The position numbers were made by a program, and so were the translations under genes. Positions 37,912-45,916 of a DNA stretch of 64,000 nucleotides are shown one piece after another. This DNA comes from Pseudopedobacter beijingensis. Lineage in GTDB: Bacteria; Bacteroidota; Bacteroidia; Sphingobacteriales; Sphingobacteriaceae. The notes beneath the pieces are model-generated. The model saw only the letters and a program-made list of their open reading frames with translations. It did no database searches and was not told the origin of the DNA. The DNA lies in the NCBI RefSeq assembly GCF_042678145.1, contig NZ_JBHUDG010000050.1, positions 1 to 64,000 of the forward strand, written 5' to 3'. Numbering within the stretch: the stretch's first letter is position 1; every line of letters begins with the position of its first letter.

Positions 37912-38403
37912 TTGAAAAAGATACAGATTAGCTTATTATTACTTTTATTGAGTTTACGGATTGCTGTGGCTCAGCAAATTTTACAGGGTAAAGTCATTCG
38001 TATAGCTGATGGAGACACCGTTACTATTCTGGATAAAAGAAATAATCAGACAAGGGTTAGATTATACGGCATAGATTGCCCTGAAAAAGGACAGGATTTT
38101 GGTAGCGTTGCCAGAAAGTTCACGTCAGACCTATGCTTTGGTCAGCAAGTAAAAGTCATAGTTAAAGATAAAGACAGATACGGCAGAACAGTAGGTCTTA
38201 TTTTTAATGAAAAACATCAAAATATAAATCTGGAGCTATTAAATGCCGGATTAGCATGGCATTATACTCCCTACGATAAATCCAAAGAATTTGCACAGGC
38301 ACAGGCCAATGCTAAAAATCTGAAACTGGGGCTCTGGGCTCACCCTAATCCTGTAGCACCATGGGAGTTTAGAAAAAATAAAAAGGGATTGTATCAAAAA
38401 TAA
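37912..38403 (+). CDS. Secreted thermonuclease-family (SNase) protein
   Basis: A 163-residue staphylococcal-nuclease-fold enzyme that cleaves DNA or RNA. A signal peptide (ISLLLLLLSLRIAVAQ) leads into IADGDTVTIL. The catalytic residues are present: Arg and Glu in RVRLYGIDCPEKG and a second Arg in KDRYGRTVG. The start codon is TTG at 37912; no ATG fits before the signal peptide. It is 9 bp after the MFS gene. Confidence 0.92.
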   Translation: MKKIQISLLLLLLSLRIAVAQQILQGKVIRIADGDTVTILDKRNNQTRVRLYGIDCPEKGQDFGSVARKFTSDLCFGQQVKVIVKDKDRYGRTVGLIFNEKHQNINLELLNAGLAWHYTPYDKSKEFAQAQANAKNLKLGLWAHPNPVAPWEFRKNKKGLYQK

Positions 38404-38408
38404 AAACA

Positions 38409-38494
38409 TTGTTCATTTCGATGAGTACAACGAAGAAAAATCTCTTTCAGAAGTACTTCTGAAAGAGATCCCTCCGCTGTAGCCGAAATGACCA
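38409..38494. repeat. Palindromic repeat with a perfect 30-bp core
   Basis: Positions 38440-38469 form an exact 30-bp palindrome (half-site ATCTCTTTCAGAAGT). Outer arms GTTCATTTCG (38411-38420) and CGAAATGAC (38484-38492) also pair. It belongs to the 'TCATTTCGA' class of intergenic repeats and lies just after the nuclease stop, so it may act as its transcription stop. Confidence 0.8.
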
Positions 38495-38638
38495 GTTTCT
38501 TTTGAAACACCCCATTTAGTTACTGCAGGTAATATTTATTCTTTAACTAAGATTACTTAGTCGCTCGTCATAACACTGCTGTTTTTATCATTATAAAAGA
38601 ATTACGAGATTATTTTGCTCAAACACTAAATTCCTCTT

Positions 38639-38863
38639 TTATTTAAATACTACGCTATAAATAAACCATAGAATTAATAGAACAGCAATGATAATAGGCA
38701 ATAACTTTGGCTGTAGTTTCCCTGCTTTTTCATCATTTTTTTGAGTTACAGCCTCCTCACTAGGGCCTGGATTTTCTTTATTAGCTTCGTAATCTGTCTC
38801 TATGGGATTTGGTGTGTGCCGTTTATTTAATTTATCCAACTCCTCTTGCTTTTTGTTTTCCAT
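38639..38863 (-). CDS. Small single-pass membrane protein
   Basis: A 74-residue protein with a charged N-terminal half (KKQEELDKLNKRHTPNPIE) and one C-terminal membrane helix (LLPIIIAVLLILWFIYSVVF). Tail-anchored proteins of this kind are common in Bacteroidota. No named domain is recognised. It is isolated, flanked by a repeat on one side and a pseudogene region on the other. Confidence 0.6.
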   Translation of the reverse strand: MENKKQEELDKLNKRHTPNPIETDYEANKENPGPSEEAVTQKNDEKAGKLQPKLLPIIIAVLLILWFIYSVVFK

Positions 38864-38918
38864 AATATATAGGTTTTATGAACTGATATATACTATATAC
38901 AACAAAAATGGTTCCGAT

Positions 38919-39017
38919 TTATGATTTCATTCTACTAAGAGATAAAAACTGATTTAAAAGCTCTTTGCCACAATCAAAAATGGGTCTATTATGCTTTTTA
39001 TCTAAAAACCGAACCAT
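38919..39017 (-). pseudogene. TacT-like GNAT toxin fragment
   Basis: A 32-codon frame begins MVRFLDKKHNRPIFDCGKEL and stops at 38919. The series LDKKHNR..FDCG..LLNQFL matches the first 25-30 residues of TacT-like GNAT toxins, which acetylate aminoacyl-tRNA. The rest of the usual 160-170 residues is absent. It lies directly downstream of the antitoxin remnant, in the normal antitoxin-toxin order. Confidence 0.7.
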
Positions 39018-39029
39018 TCTTTAAGTCTA

Positions 39030-39274
39030 ATACAAATGTTTTATACTCTTCCCAAATACCTTTTAATGCTTCTTTGGATGTATAATGGTATCAAAAAAGA
39101 TTTAACTCTATCTTTCAGAAGCGATTATCTGTTCTTTTGCCTATATAATTTCTTTTTCTTGTACTGTCACGCTTATAAAGCACCTATTAAATAGGTCGCT
39201 TTTTCGAAGAATTGTTTTTGTTCATTAGAAAACCTTGTATCAAACTTGGCTTGCTCTTTAACTACTATACTCAT
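39030..39274 (-). pseudogene. DUF1778 (TacA-like) antitoxin pseudogene
   Basis: From the ATG at 39274 the frame reads MSIVVKEQAKFDTRFSNEQK and QFFEKATYLIGAL and then stops. The remainder continues in other frames as SVTVQEKEII, AKEQIIASER, then DRVKSFFDTIIH and SKEALKGIWEEYK, parts of the expected C-terminal region. About ten residues of the helix after YLIG are missing. One frame change removes each block from the last, so the gene cannot make an intact DUF1778 antitoxin. Confidence 0.75.
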
Positions 39275-39370
39275 AACTAAAACATTTTTCCATATATAAA
39301 CAATGTATCGCGAAAAAACATACGTTAATTTACCGTACAATCACCAACTATAGACTAACTAAAAATTTAA

Positions 39371-39624
39371 GCTTAGTGTATTATTTATACTAAACACAAA
39401 CAACATTAGATAAAACGTATTATTTATTGATTCAAAAGTGGTTTAAACAAGTCCCAGACTTAAATATTAGCTTTATTAAATAAATAATCTGTTTATAAAG
39501 CACATAGAATACTTATGCTTGCAAACATCTTAAAGAAGTGTTGGAGAAGTGTTAAAGAAGCATTAAAGATGCACTGGAGACCTATGAAGACAGGGTACAC
39601 TAAAAGTCTAACTTAGTGTACCCT
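39371..39624. repeat. 11-bp tandem repeat block bracketed by CTTAGTGTA motifs
   Basis: GCTTAGTGTATT (39371-39382) begins the block. Five 11-mers at 39534-39588 read AGAAGTGTTGG, AGAAGTGTTAA, AGAAGCATTAA, AGATGCACTGG, AGACCTATGAA. A 12-bp inverted repeat, AGGGTACACTAA / TTAGTGTACCCT, closes it at 39592-39624. The remainder up to 39675 holds no gene I can support. Confidence 0.75.
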
Positions 39625-39675
39625 AACCCTAAATAATAATAGCTATACTTAACAACTAAATGTAAGTCCTATTCC

Positions 39676-41199
39676 CTATTTAAGCAATTTAACATCATAC
39701 AGATCTTTACGTCTGTCTTTCATGGTTTTAACAGTGCCATACTCATGCAAATCACGCAATGCATATAAATCTACGTCTGCAATAAGTACCATTTCAGTAT
39801 TGGGTGTGGCTTCTGCTTTAATAGCATTATTTGGAAAAGCAAAATCAGAAGGTGTAAAAACTGCCGACTGCGAATACTGTATATCCATATTGTTTACTCT
39901 GGGCAAATTACCTACCGATCCTGCTATAGCCACATAACATTCGTTTTCTATGGCCCTGGCCTGGGCGCAATACCTCACTCTCATATAACCATTTTGAGTG
40001 TCGGTCATAAAAGGTACAAATAAGATTTGCATTCCCTGATCGGCAAGTATTCTGCTTAATTCAGGAAACTCTACATCATAACAAATCAATAATCCTACCT
40101 TACCGCAATCTGTATCAAAAACCTTCACCTCATTACCTCCTACCATACCATAATACCTCATCTCGTTAGGTGTAATGTGCACTTTTTTATAGGAGTCCAA
40201 TTTCCCGCTCCTATGACATAGGTAAGAAACATTATATAATTTTTCGTTTTCCCATAAAGGCATTGATCCTGCAATAATATTAACGTTATAGGAAACAGCA
40301 AAGGTTTGAATTTTAGAAATAATTTCTTTGGTATTTCCTGCAAGTTTAATCATAGCCTCCCTTTCTGGTAAGTCATTAAACGGACTCATCAAAGGGGTAT
40401 TAAAAAATTCCGGAAACAAGATAAAATCTGTACCGTAATCACTTACCGAATCAACAAAGAACTCTACCTGATCATAAAATGCCTGCATGGTATCAAAGGA
40501 ACGCATCTGCCATTGGATCAAACCCAAGCGAATAGTTTGTTTAGCTGGTGATATGGAACGCGAATCAGCATCATAATAAATATTGTTCCATTCTAACAAT
40601 GTGGCAAATTCTAACGATTCTTCATCATTAGGAAGGTAATTTTTCAGTATTTTCTTGACATGAAAATCATTCGCTAACTGAAAGGTTAAAGTAGGATCAT
40701 AAATCTCTTTTCGGCGTACCTTTTCTATATACTGGCGAGTACTCATCTTTTCAGCATATTTATGGTAATTAGGTATGCGGCCTCCGGCAACTATACTTTT
40801 CAGGTTCATTTCCTCACACAGCTCTTTTCTGGCATCATACAAACGGCGACCTAACCGCAGCTCTCTGTACTTGGGATGCACAAATACTTCTATTCCATAC
40901 AGAATATCGCCATCTACATCGTGTTTGGTAAACTTTCCGTCATCTATAATTTTGTAATAACTATCATAAATGTTTATTTTTTTAGAATTTACAATAATAG
41001 ATAACGCACAGGCTACTACACTATTATTTACTTCCACACAAAGCTGTCCTTCAGGAAAAATATCAATCAGATCTACAATATTTTTTCTGGTCCACACATC
41101 CACATCTTCTAAATCGTAAGCTTCCTGCATCGATTTTTTTAAATCGGTATAATCCTTTTTAGTAAGCTCCCTAACTTTTATATCCATTCTTTGATTCAT
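39676..41199 (-). CDS. GNAT acetyltransferase-nitrilase fusion
   Basis: A 507-residue two-domain enzyme. Residues 1-150 are a GNAT acetyltransferase (VHPKYRELRLGRRLYDARKE). Residues about 224-500 are a carbon-nitrogen hydrolase with the complete triad: Glu264 in LFPEFF, Lys339 in YKKVHITPNE, Cys373 in LLICYDVEFPEL. Such fusions are a known bacterial family; the amide substrate is undefined. The gene stands alone, 64 bp upstream-side of the esterase gene stop on the same strand. The start MNQRMDIKV could alternatively be at the second Met. Confidence 0.93.
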   Translation of the reverse strand: MNQRMDIKVRELTKKDYTDLKKSMQEAYDLEDVDVWTRKNIVDLIDIFPEGQLCVEVNNSVVACALSIIVNSKKINIYDSYYKIIDDGKFTKHDVDGDILYGIEVFVHPKYRELRLGRRLYDARKELCEEMNLKSIVAGGRIPNYHKYAEKMSTRQYIEKVRRKEIYDPTLTFQLANDFHVKKILKNYLPNDEESLEFATLLEWNNIYYDADSRSISPAKQTIRLGLIQWQMRSFDTMQAFYDQVEFFVDSVSDYGTDFILFPEFFNTPLMSPFNDLPEREAMIKLAGNTKEIISKIQTFAVSYNVNIIAGSMPLWENEKLYNVSYLCHRSGKLDSYKKVHITPNEMRYYGMVGGNEVKVFDTDCGKVGLLICYDVEFPELSRILADQGMQILFVPFMTDTQNGYMRVRYCAQARAIENECYVAIAGSVGNLPRVNNMDIQYSQSAVFTPSDFAFPNNAIKAEATPNTEMVLIADVDLYALRDLHEYGTVKTMKDRRKDLYDVKLLK

Positions 41200-41264
41200 C
41201 TATTTTACAAAATTGGCAACAGAAAAACGCTAAAAATGTTTTCTCAGCGCATCAGATTGTAAGG

Positions 41265-42359
41265 CTATTTTATTGCCGAAATCACTTTCAAATAAGCATC
41301 AGCATATTTTTTCATCCCCATATCTGAAGGATGTATGCCATCTATGGTATCATCAACGCCTAAACCTATAGATTCAGCAGAAACCACATATACGTTTTTA
41401 TCTTTTCCTGTTATATTCTCAGCTACAAATTTCCTGAAATTTTGATTTACCCGTTGATACTCTTTCTGTGAATCATTATTCAACAAGTCAATAGTAGCAT
41501 CAGCATGTTCTGTAAACACAATTGGTGTTTTAGGATGTTTGCTTCTCAAAGTTTTTAAAGCATATACTAAACGTTGATACACTTCTTCATTTGAAAATGC
41601 TACCAGATTTGGCAAGCAATCTATCACATAAATAGAAGCCTCTTCCGATGCTATCAGGTCTACCAGTTCTTTCTCCAGCCTTCCATTTCCCGAAAAACCA
41701 AGATTTACCACAGGAGCATTCACCTTTCTACCCAAAAATGCCGTCCAGGCTAAACCGGCTCTTGAAGCCGATGCCCCTTGAGCAATGGAAGTTCCATAAA
41801 CAATAATAGGTTTAGCTGTATTGGATAGTTGCTTTAGCTGGGCGTTTTGACTAAGTCCCATTTTAAAATCAGAAACCGAATTGTATAAAGGAAAGTATAA
41901 ACGGTATTTAATAACCTGATCTGGTTTCAACCCACCAAAACTAATGGTCATATCTTCCTGTTTAAAAGATTCGTATTTCCAGCGTACCCAAATCCAGCGT
42001 TTATCTTTAGTATAAGCATAAAGATCTACTCCCGAAACACCAATAGAGGTCATATTCTTCAAAGATTCCTTCCCGTTATATCTATATTTAAGAACTATAC
42101 TGTCTGCCTCAGTATGGAAATCGAGATAAATTCCTGCCGAGTTCTTTGATAACCCCCATACTTCTTTTCTTACTTTAGTTTCGTATGATGCGGGCAACCT
42201 GTCAAACCTGTCTTTAACCTGATCTCCCCATAACTGCCCATGTAACTTAATAGATTTATCTTGTTGAAAATCTATCCAGTTTAACTCTTTCGTATCTTGA
42301 GCAAATGATAGCAGTGTTAAACAAACTAAAAATAAACTTGATAATAATGTCTTTTTCAT
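41265..42359 (-). CDS. Secreted SGNH/GDSL esterase with GxDLY domain
   Basis: A 364-residue exported esterase with a signal peptide (LSSLFLVCLTLLSFAQ). An N-terminal beta domain carries the GxDLY motif (GVDLY, 110-114). The SGNH hydrolase domain has Ser191 in YGTSIAQG, a glycine/asparagine block in NLGFSGNG, and the D-x-x-H pair D340/H343 in DGIHPSDMG. It probably removes acyl groups from a glycan. It is the last gene of the polysaccharide locus, separated from the GH89 gene by a strong terminator, so it may have its own promoter. Confidence 0.9.
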   Translation of the reverse strand: MKKTLLSSLFLVCLTLLSFAQDTKELNWIDFQQDKSIKLHGQLWGDQVKDRFDRLPASYETKVRKEVWGLSKNSAGIYLDFHTEADSIVLKYRYNGKESLKNMTSIGVSGVDLYAYTKDKRWIWVRWKYESFKQEDMTISFGGLKPDQVIKYRLYFPLYNSVSDFKMGLSQNAQLKQLSNTAKPIIVYGTSIAQGASASRAGLAWTAFLGRKVNAPVVNLGFSGNGRLEKELVDLIASEEASIYVIDCLPNLVAFSNEEVYQRLVYALKTLRSKHPKTPIVFTEHADATIDLLNNDSQKEYQRVNQNFRKFVAENITGKDKNVYVVSAESIGLGVDDTIDGIHPSDMGMKKYADAYLKVISAIK

Positions 42360-42377
42360 AAATTTTATTCAGGTAAA

Positions 42378-42417
42378 TAAAAAGCTGCCCAAGAATTAAA
42401 TCTTTCGGGCAGCTTTA
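42378..42417 (-). terminator. Terminator after the GH89 gene
   Basis: On the minus strand AAATAAAGCTGCCC pairs with GGGCAGCTTTTTATT around a 16-nt loop, with the T-rich run in the 3' arm. It lies 25 bp after the GH89 stop codon. Confidence 0.85.
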
Positions 42418-42441
42418 TTTCATAAATATAAATAATGCTTT

Positions 42442-44658
42442 TTATTTTACAATGGTAGTCTTCGCAATTGTCGGAAAATATTTAGTATGCATTTCCTTAG
42501 CAACATCAATCGGATTCCCTTTCGTTGTTGTTGAATAAACCTCCTGTTTATTTACCCAGTTCCATTCCCAATCTTTGATATATTTCTCAAATTCTGCCTG
42601 ATCCCAGGCTTCATTATTTTTTAGCTTTTGTAAAGACTGATCGAAGAATATTTTCCAGCGTGATTTATAGTAGTTTTCTACTAAACCACTCCATTGTCTG
42701 GCCGAATAATCATTGATAGTGATGTCTTTATGTCCCCACATAGAAACTAAGTCTTTAGCGTTAAACTCATAAAGTTTTCTTTCAGCATTATTAGTTGCCC
42801 ATTTCTTAGCATCCTCTATCCATACACCCAACAAGAAATCTTTTCTGGTAGCTAAAAGTCGATCTAAATCAGAAAGTAGTTCTAAAAATCTCTTAGACTC
42901 CTTTTCATAAGTATTCATATCGCCGGCATAATAAGTATAAGCCAGTTGTCTTTGTAAAGCCGTTGCATAGTTAACCATCGCCTGTCTGGTTACATCTACA
43001 ATATCGTATTGAAAACCATCACTATTTTTAAGCTTATCTGCAGATTTTATTAAATAGTCCCATGCTTTTACAAACTCACGATTATCATAATACAAATCTG
43101 TCCAGGTCCAATAGCTGTTTTGGGCAAATGTTGGTCTGCCACTCAGTATAGATTCTGGAGCTCCCTGATCTTTATTATTATCTTTATAAACTGTATTTAA
43201 CAATATTTCCCAGGCTTTAACAGCATTATTATCCAATACTCCATAACGTCTGGTAATATATTTATTGGTCCATTTTTCCAATTCAATAGGTTCGCTATTC
43301 CATACATGATCAAGCATTAATTGGTATATAAAAGGGTTTTGCTCTATCCCTTCCATGGTTAAACCTATGCCACTATAATTCCCTTTCATTGGGTCTTCAA
43401 GTACTCTGGCTGGTTCGTTGGCAATCATTTGCGCTTTTCCAAAGAGACCTATATTACCTCCAAAATTGTGCAGCATATTCCACACCCATTTTTTTCCGTA
43501 ATAACCTTCAGTATTCTTCCACCTCGGGCGATTTTCAGTGTACAAATCCAAAATAACCAATTTATCATCAGGGACAGGTTTTAAAAATGCCTGCATTCTC
43601 TCCGGTGTCCAGAATTTTCTACCATGTGCACTCACAAATAACCAGGCCTGCATAACCCAAACCGACTTTGGATCTACTTTCTTCATAGACGAATACACTT
43701 TCTCGCTAATATCATACAGGTATTTAGGATCCGATGATGGTGGATTTAATTCATTAAATATATCTGACGAATAATAATGATCTGTCCCGTATTCTTTTGT
43801 TTGCTCTTTTAAAAACTGTTCTCCTATTTTAGAAAACATAGGATCATTAGGGTTCAGCATATAAATATTAGGAAAGTTTCCCTGCCAGTTTACACTGTCT
43901 ACTTTAGCTTCCGGAAATTTATTTACAAACGATTTAGGTACATGTCCGGTAAAAGCAGGTAAAACAGGAATCATTCCCAATTCTCTTTGACGAGCCAATA
44001 TCTTTTTCTGTAAGTCTTTATGCGAATCTATCCACGATTGTGGAAGCGGGCCGCCCCAGGCATCCATATTATTCATATAAAACCAGCCAAAGTAAGCAGG
44101 TCCGGTAAAAAACTCCTGCAGGTCTTTATCTGTAAAGCCCATGCTCTTATAAACTTTCTGCCAGATAGCTTCTTGTCCGGTTATAGCCAAAGGCATATTA
44201 ATTCCGTTCAATGCCATCCAGTCAATTTCCTCCTCCCAACGTTTCCAATCCCACCAGGCCATAGAATAGCTGAAAGTACAGTAATTTAGATAATACCTCA
44301 ATTCGTGTGGACTCGATTTACTGATTTTTTCTTTAATAACCGGTAAAACCTTAGGTATATTACGATTACTGCCGTTCCAGGTAATCTCAAAATTGCAGTA
44401 CTCTTTCAGATAGTAGTTTAAGGCAGATGATATGGCAACGCCGTTATTGCCCGAAAGCACTATTTTTCCATTTTTTGACTCAATTTCAAAACGATCCTGT
44501 TCTCCAGTTTTAGGGAGGTATTTAACCTCGAAGTTTTGATAATGTTGCGGAACAATGCGCTGAATTAATTTCTTGGCTGCGGCTACATTCAGTTGGGAAA
44601 AAGCATTTAAACAGACACTACTAACAAGCAACAGTGTCAACAAATAGGATTTCTTCAT
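42442..44658 (-). CDS. Alpha-N-acetylglucosaminidase, GH89
   Basis: A 738-residue exported glycosidase (signal peptide ending in FSQ). It releases terminal alpha-linked GlcNAc. GH89 signatures are MNGINMPLAITGQEAIW-like residues near 150 (ALNGINMPLAITGQE), acid/base Glu303 in DIFNELNPP and nucleophile Glu436 in TMEGIEQNP, matching Glu316 and Glu446 of human NAGLU. The length matches bacterial GH89 cores without extra carbohydrate-binding modules. In this locus it points to a substrate with alpha-GlcNAc caps, as in heparan-type chains or mucin O-glycans. Confidence 0.96.
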   Translation of the reverse strand: MKKSYLLTLLLVSSVCLNAFSQLNVAAAKKLIQRIVPQHYQNFEVKYLPKTGEQDRFEIESKNGKIVLSGNNGVAISSALNYYLKEYCNFEITWNGSNRNIPKVLPVIKEKISKSSPHELRYYLNYCTFSYSMAWWDWKRWEEEIDWMALNGINMPLAITGQEAIWQKVYKSMGFTDKDLQEFFTGPAYFGWFYMNNMDAWGGPLPQSWIDSHKDLQKKILARQRELGMIPVLPAFTGHVPKSFVNKFPEAKVDSVNWQGNFPNIYMLNPNDPMFSKIGEQFLKEQTKEYGTDHYYSSDIFNELNPPSSDPKYLYDISEKVYSSMKKVDPKSVWVMQAWLFVSAHGRKFWTPERMQAFLKPVPDDKLVILDLYTENRPRWKNTEGYYGKKWVWNMLHNFGGNIGLFGKAQMIANEPARVLEDPMKGNYSGIGLTMEGIEQNPFIYQLMLDHVWNSEPIELEKWTNKYITRRYGVLDNNAVKAWEILLNTVYKDNNKDQGAPESILSGRPTFAQNSYWTWTDLYYDNREFVKAWDYLIKSADKLKNSDGFQYDIVDVTRQAMVNYATALQRQLAYTYYAGDMNTYEKESKRFLELLSDLDRLLATRKDFLLGVWIEDAKKWATNNAERKLYEFNAKDLVSMWGHKDITINDYSARQWSGLVENYYKSRWKIFFDQSLQKLKNNEAWDQAEFEKYIKDWEWNWVNKQEVYSTTTKGNPIDVAKEMHTKYFPTIAKTTIVK

Positions 44659-44676
44659 GATTTTTTTGCAATAAAA

Positions 44677-44781
44677 AAGAGAGTGCCTAAAAGTACTAAC
44701 GTTGTCACACTGAGCTTGTCGAAGTATCTCTTCATTTCGAGTACCTCAGCCTGACAGAGAAGTCTCCCTAAACACTCTCTT
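44677..44781. repeat. Composite palindromic intergenic repeat
   Basis: Outer arms AAGAGAGTG (44677-44685) and CACTCTCTT (44773-44781) enclose GTCACACTGAGCTTGTCGAA and TTCGAGTACCTCAGCCTGAC, which are imperfect inverted copies of each other. It separates the propeller gene from the GH89 gene and could fold to a long hairpin that dampens transcription. Confidence 0.7.
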
Positions 44782-44799
44782 CCGAATATATAGTAATTG

Positions 44800-45897
44800 T
44801 TATTTCTTTACAGGAGCCCAGCTTAAGCTTCTGAAAGTTTGATTTTCTGCCGATTTCAATAACAGTTTTGAAGATCCATCAATATCCTGTCCATGTCCTG
44901 CATTATCAATAATCTCTATCAGTTTTCCGTCTCCACCTCTGGTATTTCCAGTACTTATCACATAAAGTTTTATCTTTCCATCAACTAACTTTCCTTCTAT
45001 GGCATTTCCTTTAGTTATACTCTCATCTTTGTAAATACCATTCAGTTCCCACTTATTTTTAACCATAGAATATTTAGCCACTCCATTGTTATAAGACAGC
45101 AAATACAAAACTTTCTGAGGATTATTTCCTGTTTTGTCTACATTTACAAAGGCAAAACTTGTCGCATCTGTAAATATCGGGTCTCCGGTAAGGTTAGTAA
45201 ATTTTTTAGGGGCTTCCGTAACTTTTCCACTTCCAATTTTATAAATTCTTGCTTTTTCGCAAGCTAATAAATCTCCATCTACATATTTTATCTGCATAAA
45301 AGTGGCTCCCCCGATATTAACACCTTGTTGCTCTCCCTTCTTAAGATAAAAAATCCCTCCATTATTGATACCTCCACCACCGGCAGCCCAAATTTCAGAA
45401 CCATCAATAGTTGCAACGGAGCGAAAAGCACTGTTATTAAATGCATTACTCAATACAAATGAGGAATTCACACTTCCATCAACTCCTACTAAGGCAGCTA
45501 CCCTATTAACACTTTCTGCTGGTTTGTTAGCTATTTCGGTACCCAAACTGGCATCATAACCTGGTACCACTATGTGCTGACCATCATTCGAAAGGCTAAT
45601 CCAACCAGACCATACCTCTTTACCTACGGCAACTATACGTTTATTTTCTCCTATAGTTTTGGTTGGTAAGCCAATAGATTGCACCAATACAGGTTTCTCT
45701 CCGGAAACGTTATATTCATCCAGATAAATGGGACAGGCATTATAAGTGTTGATATCTGATCCCGAGTGCATATCGCCTATGCGGTAAATAACCAGATTAT
45801 CTTTTTTAAACGGCTTGGCTGATTGGGCTAATGCTGAACCTGTAATGGATCCAAACATAGCCACTAACGTAATGGCTTTTCTACTAAATTTATTCAT
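44800..45897 (-). CDS. Secreted propeller-like protein of unknown function
   Basis: A 365-residue exported protein (signal ending in GSALAQS). It is a paralogue of the neighbouring 550-residue protein: shared lines are NLVIYRIGDMHSGS / NLVLYRLGHTDGSS, YLDEYNVSG / YLEEYSISG and the final SLSWAPVKK / GIAWAPVKN. The repeated short beta blocks suggest a beta-propeller. It ends exactly where the other continues into the Fn3 and T9SS parts, so it lacks a sorting tail and would be periplasmic or released. No enzyme motif is recognised. Confidence 0.7.
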   Translation of the reverse strand: MNKFSRKAITLVAMFGSITGSALAQSAKPFKKDNLVIYRIGDMHSGSDINTYNACPIYLDEYNVSGEKPVLVQSIGLPTKTIGENKRIVAVGKEVWSGWISLSNDGQHIVVPGYDASLGTEIANKPAESVNRVAALVGVDGSVNSSFVLSNAFNNSAFRSVATIDGSEIWAAGGGGINNGGIFYLKKGEQQGVNIGGATFMQIKYVDGDLLACEKARIYKIGSGKVTEAPKKFTNLTGDPIFTDATSFAFVNVDKTGNNPQKVLYLLSYNNGVAKYSMVKNKWELNGIYKDESITKGNAIEGKLVDGKIKLYVISTGNTRGGDGKLIEIIDNAGHGQDIDGSSKLLLKSAENQTFRSLSWAPVKK

Positions 45898-45916
45898 GAT
45901 ATTTTGTCTGTGATTT

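Noticed and set aside
39621..39634. CCCTAACCCTAA telomere-like repeat
   Set aside because: Only two units, part of the inverted repeat flank; bacterial chromosome context.
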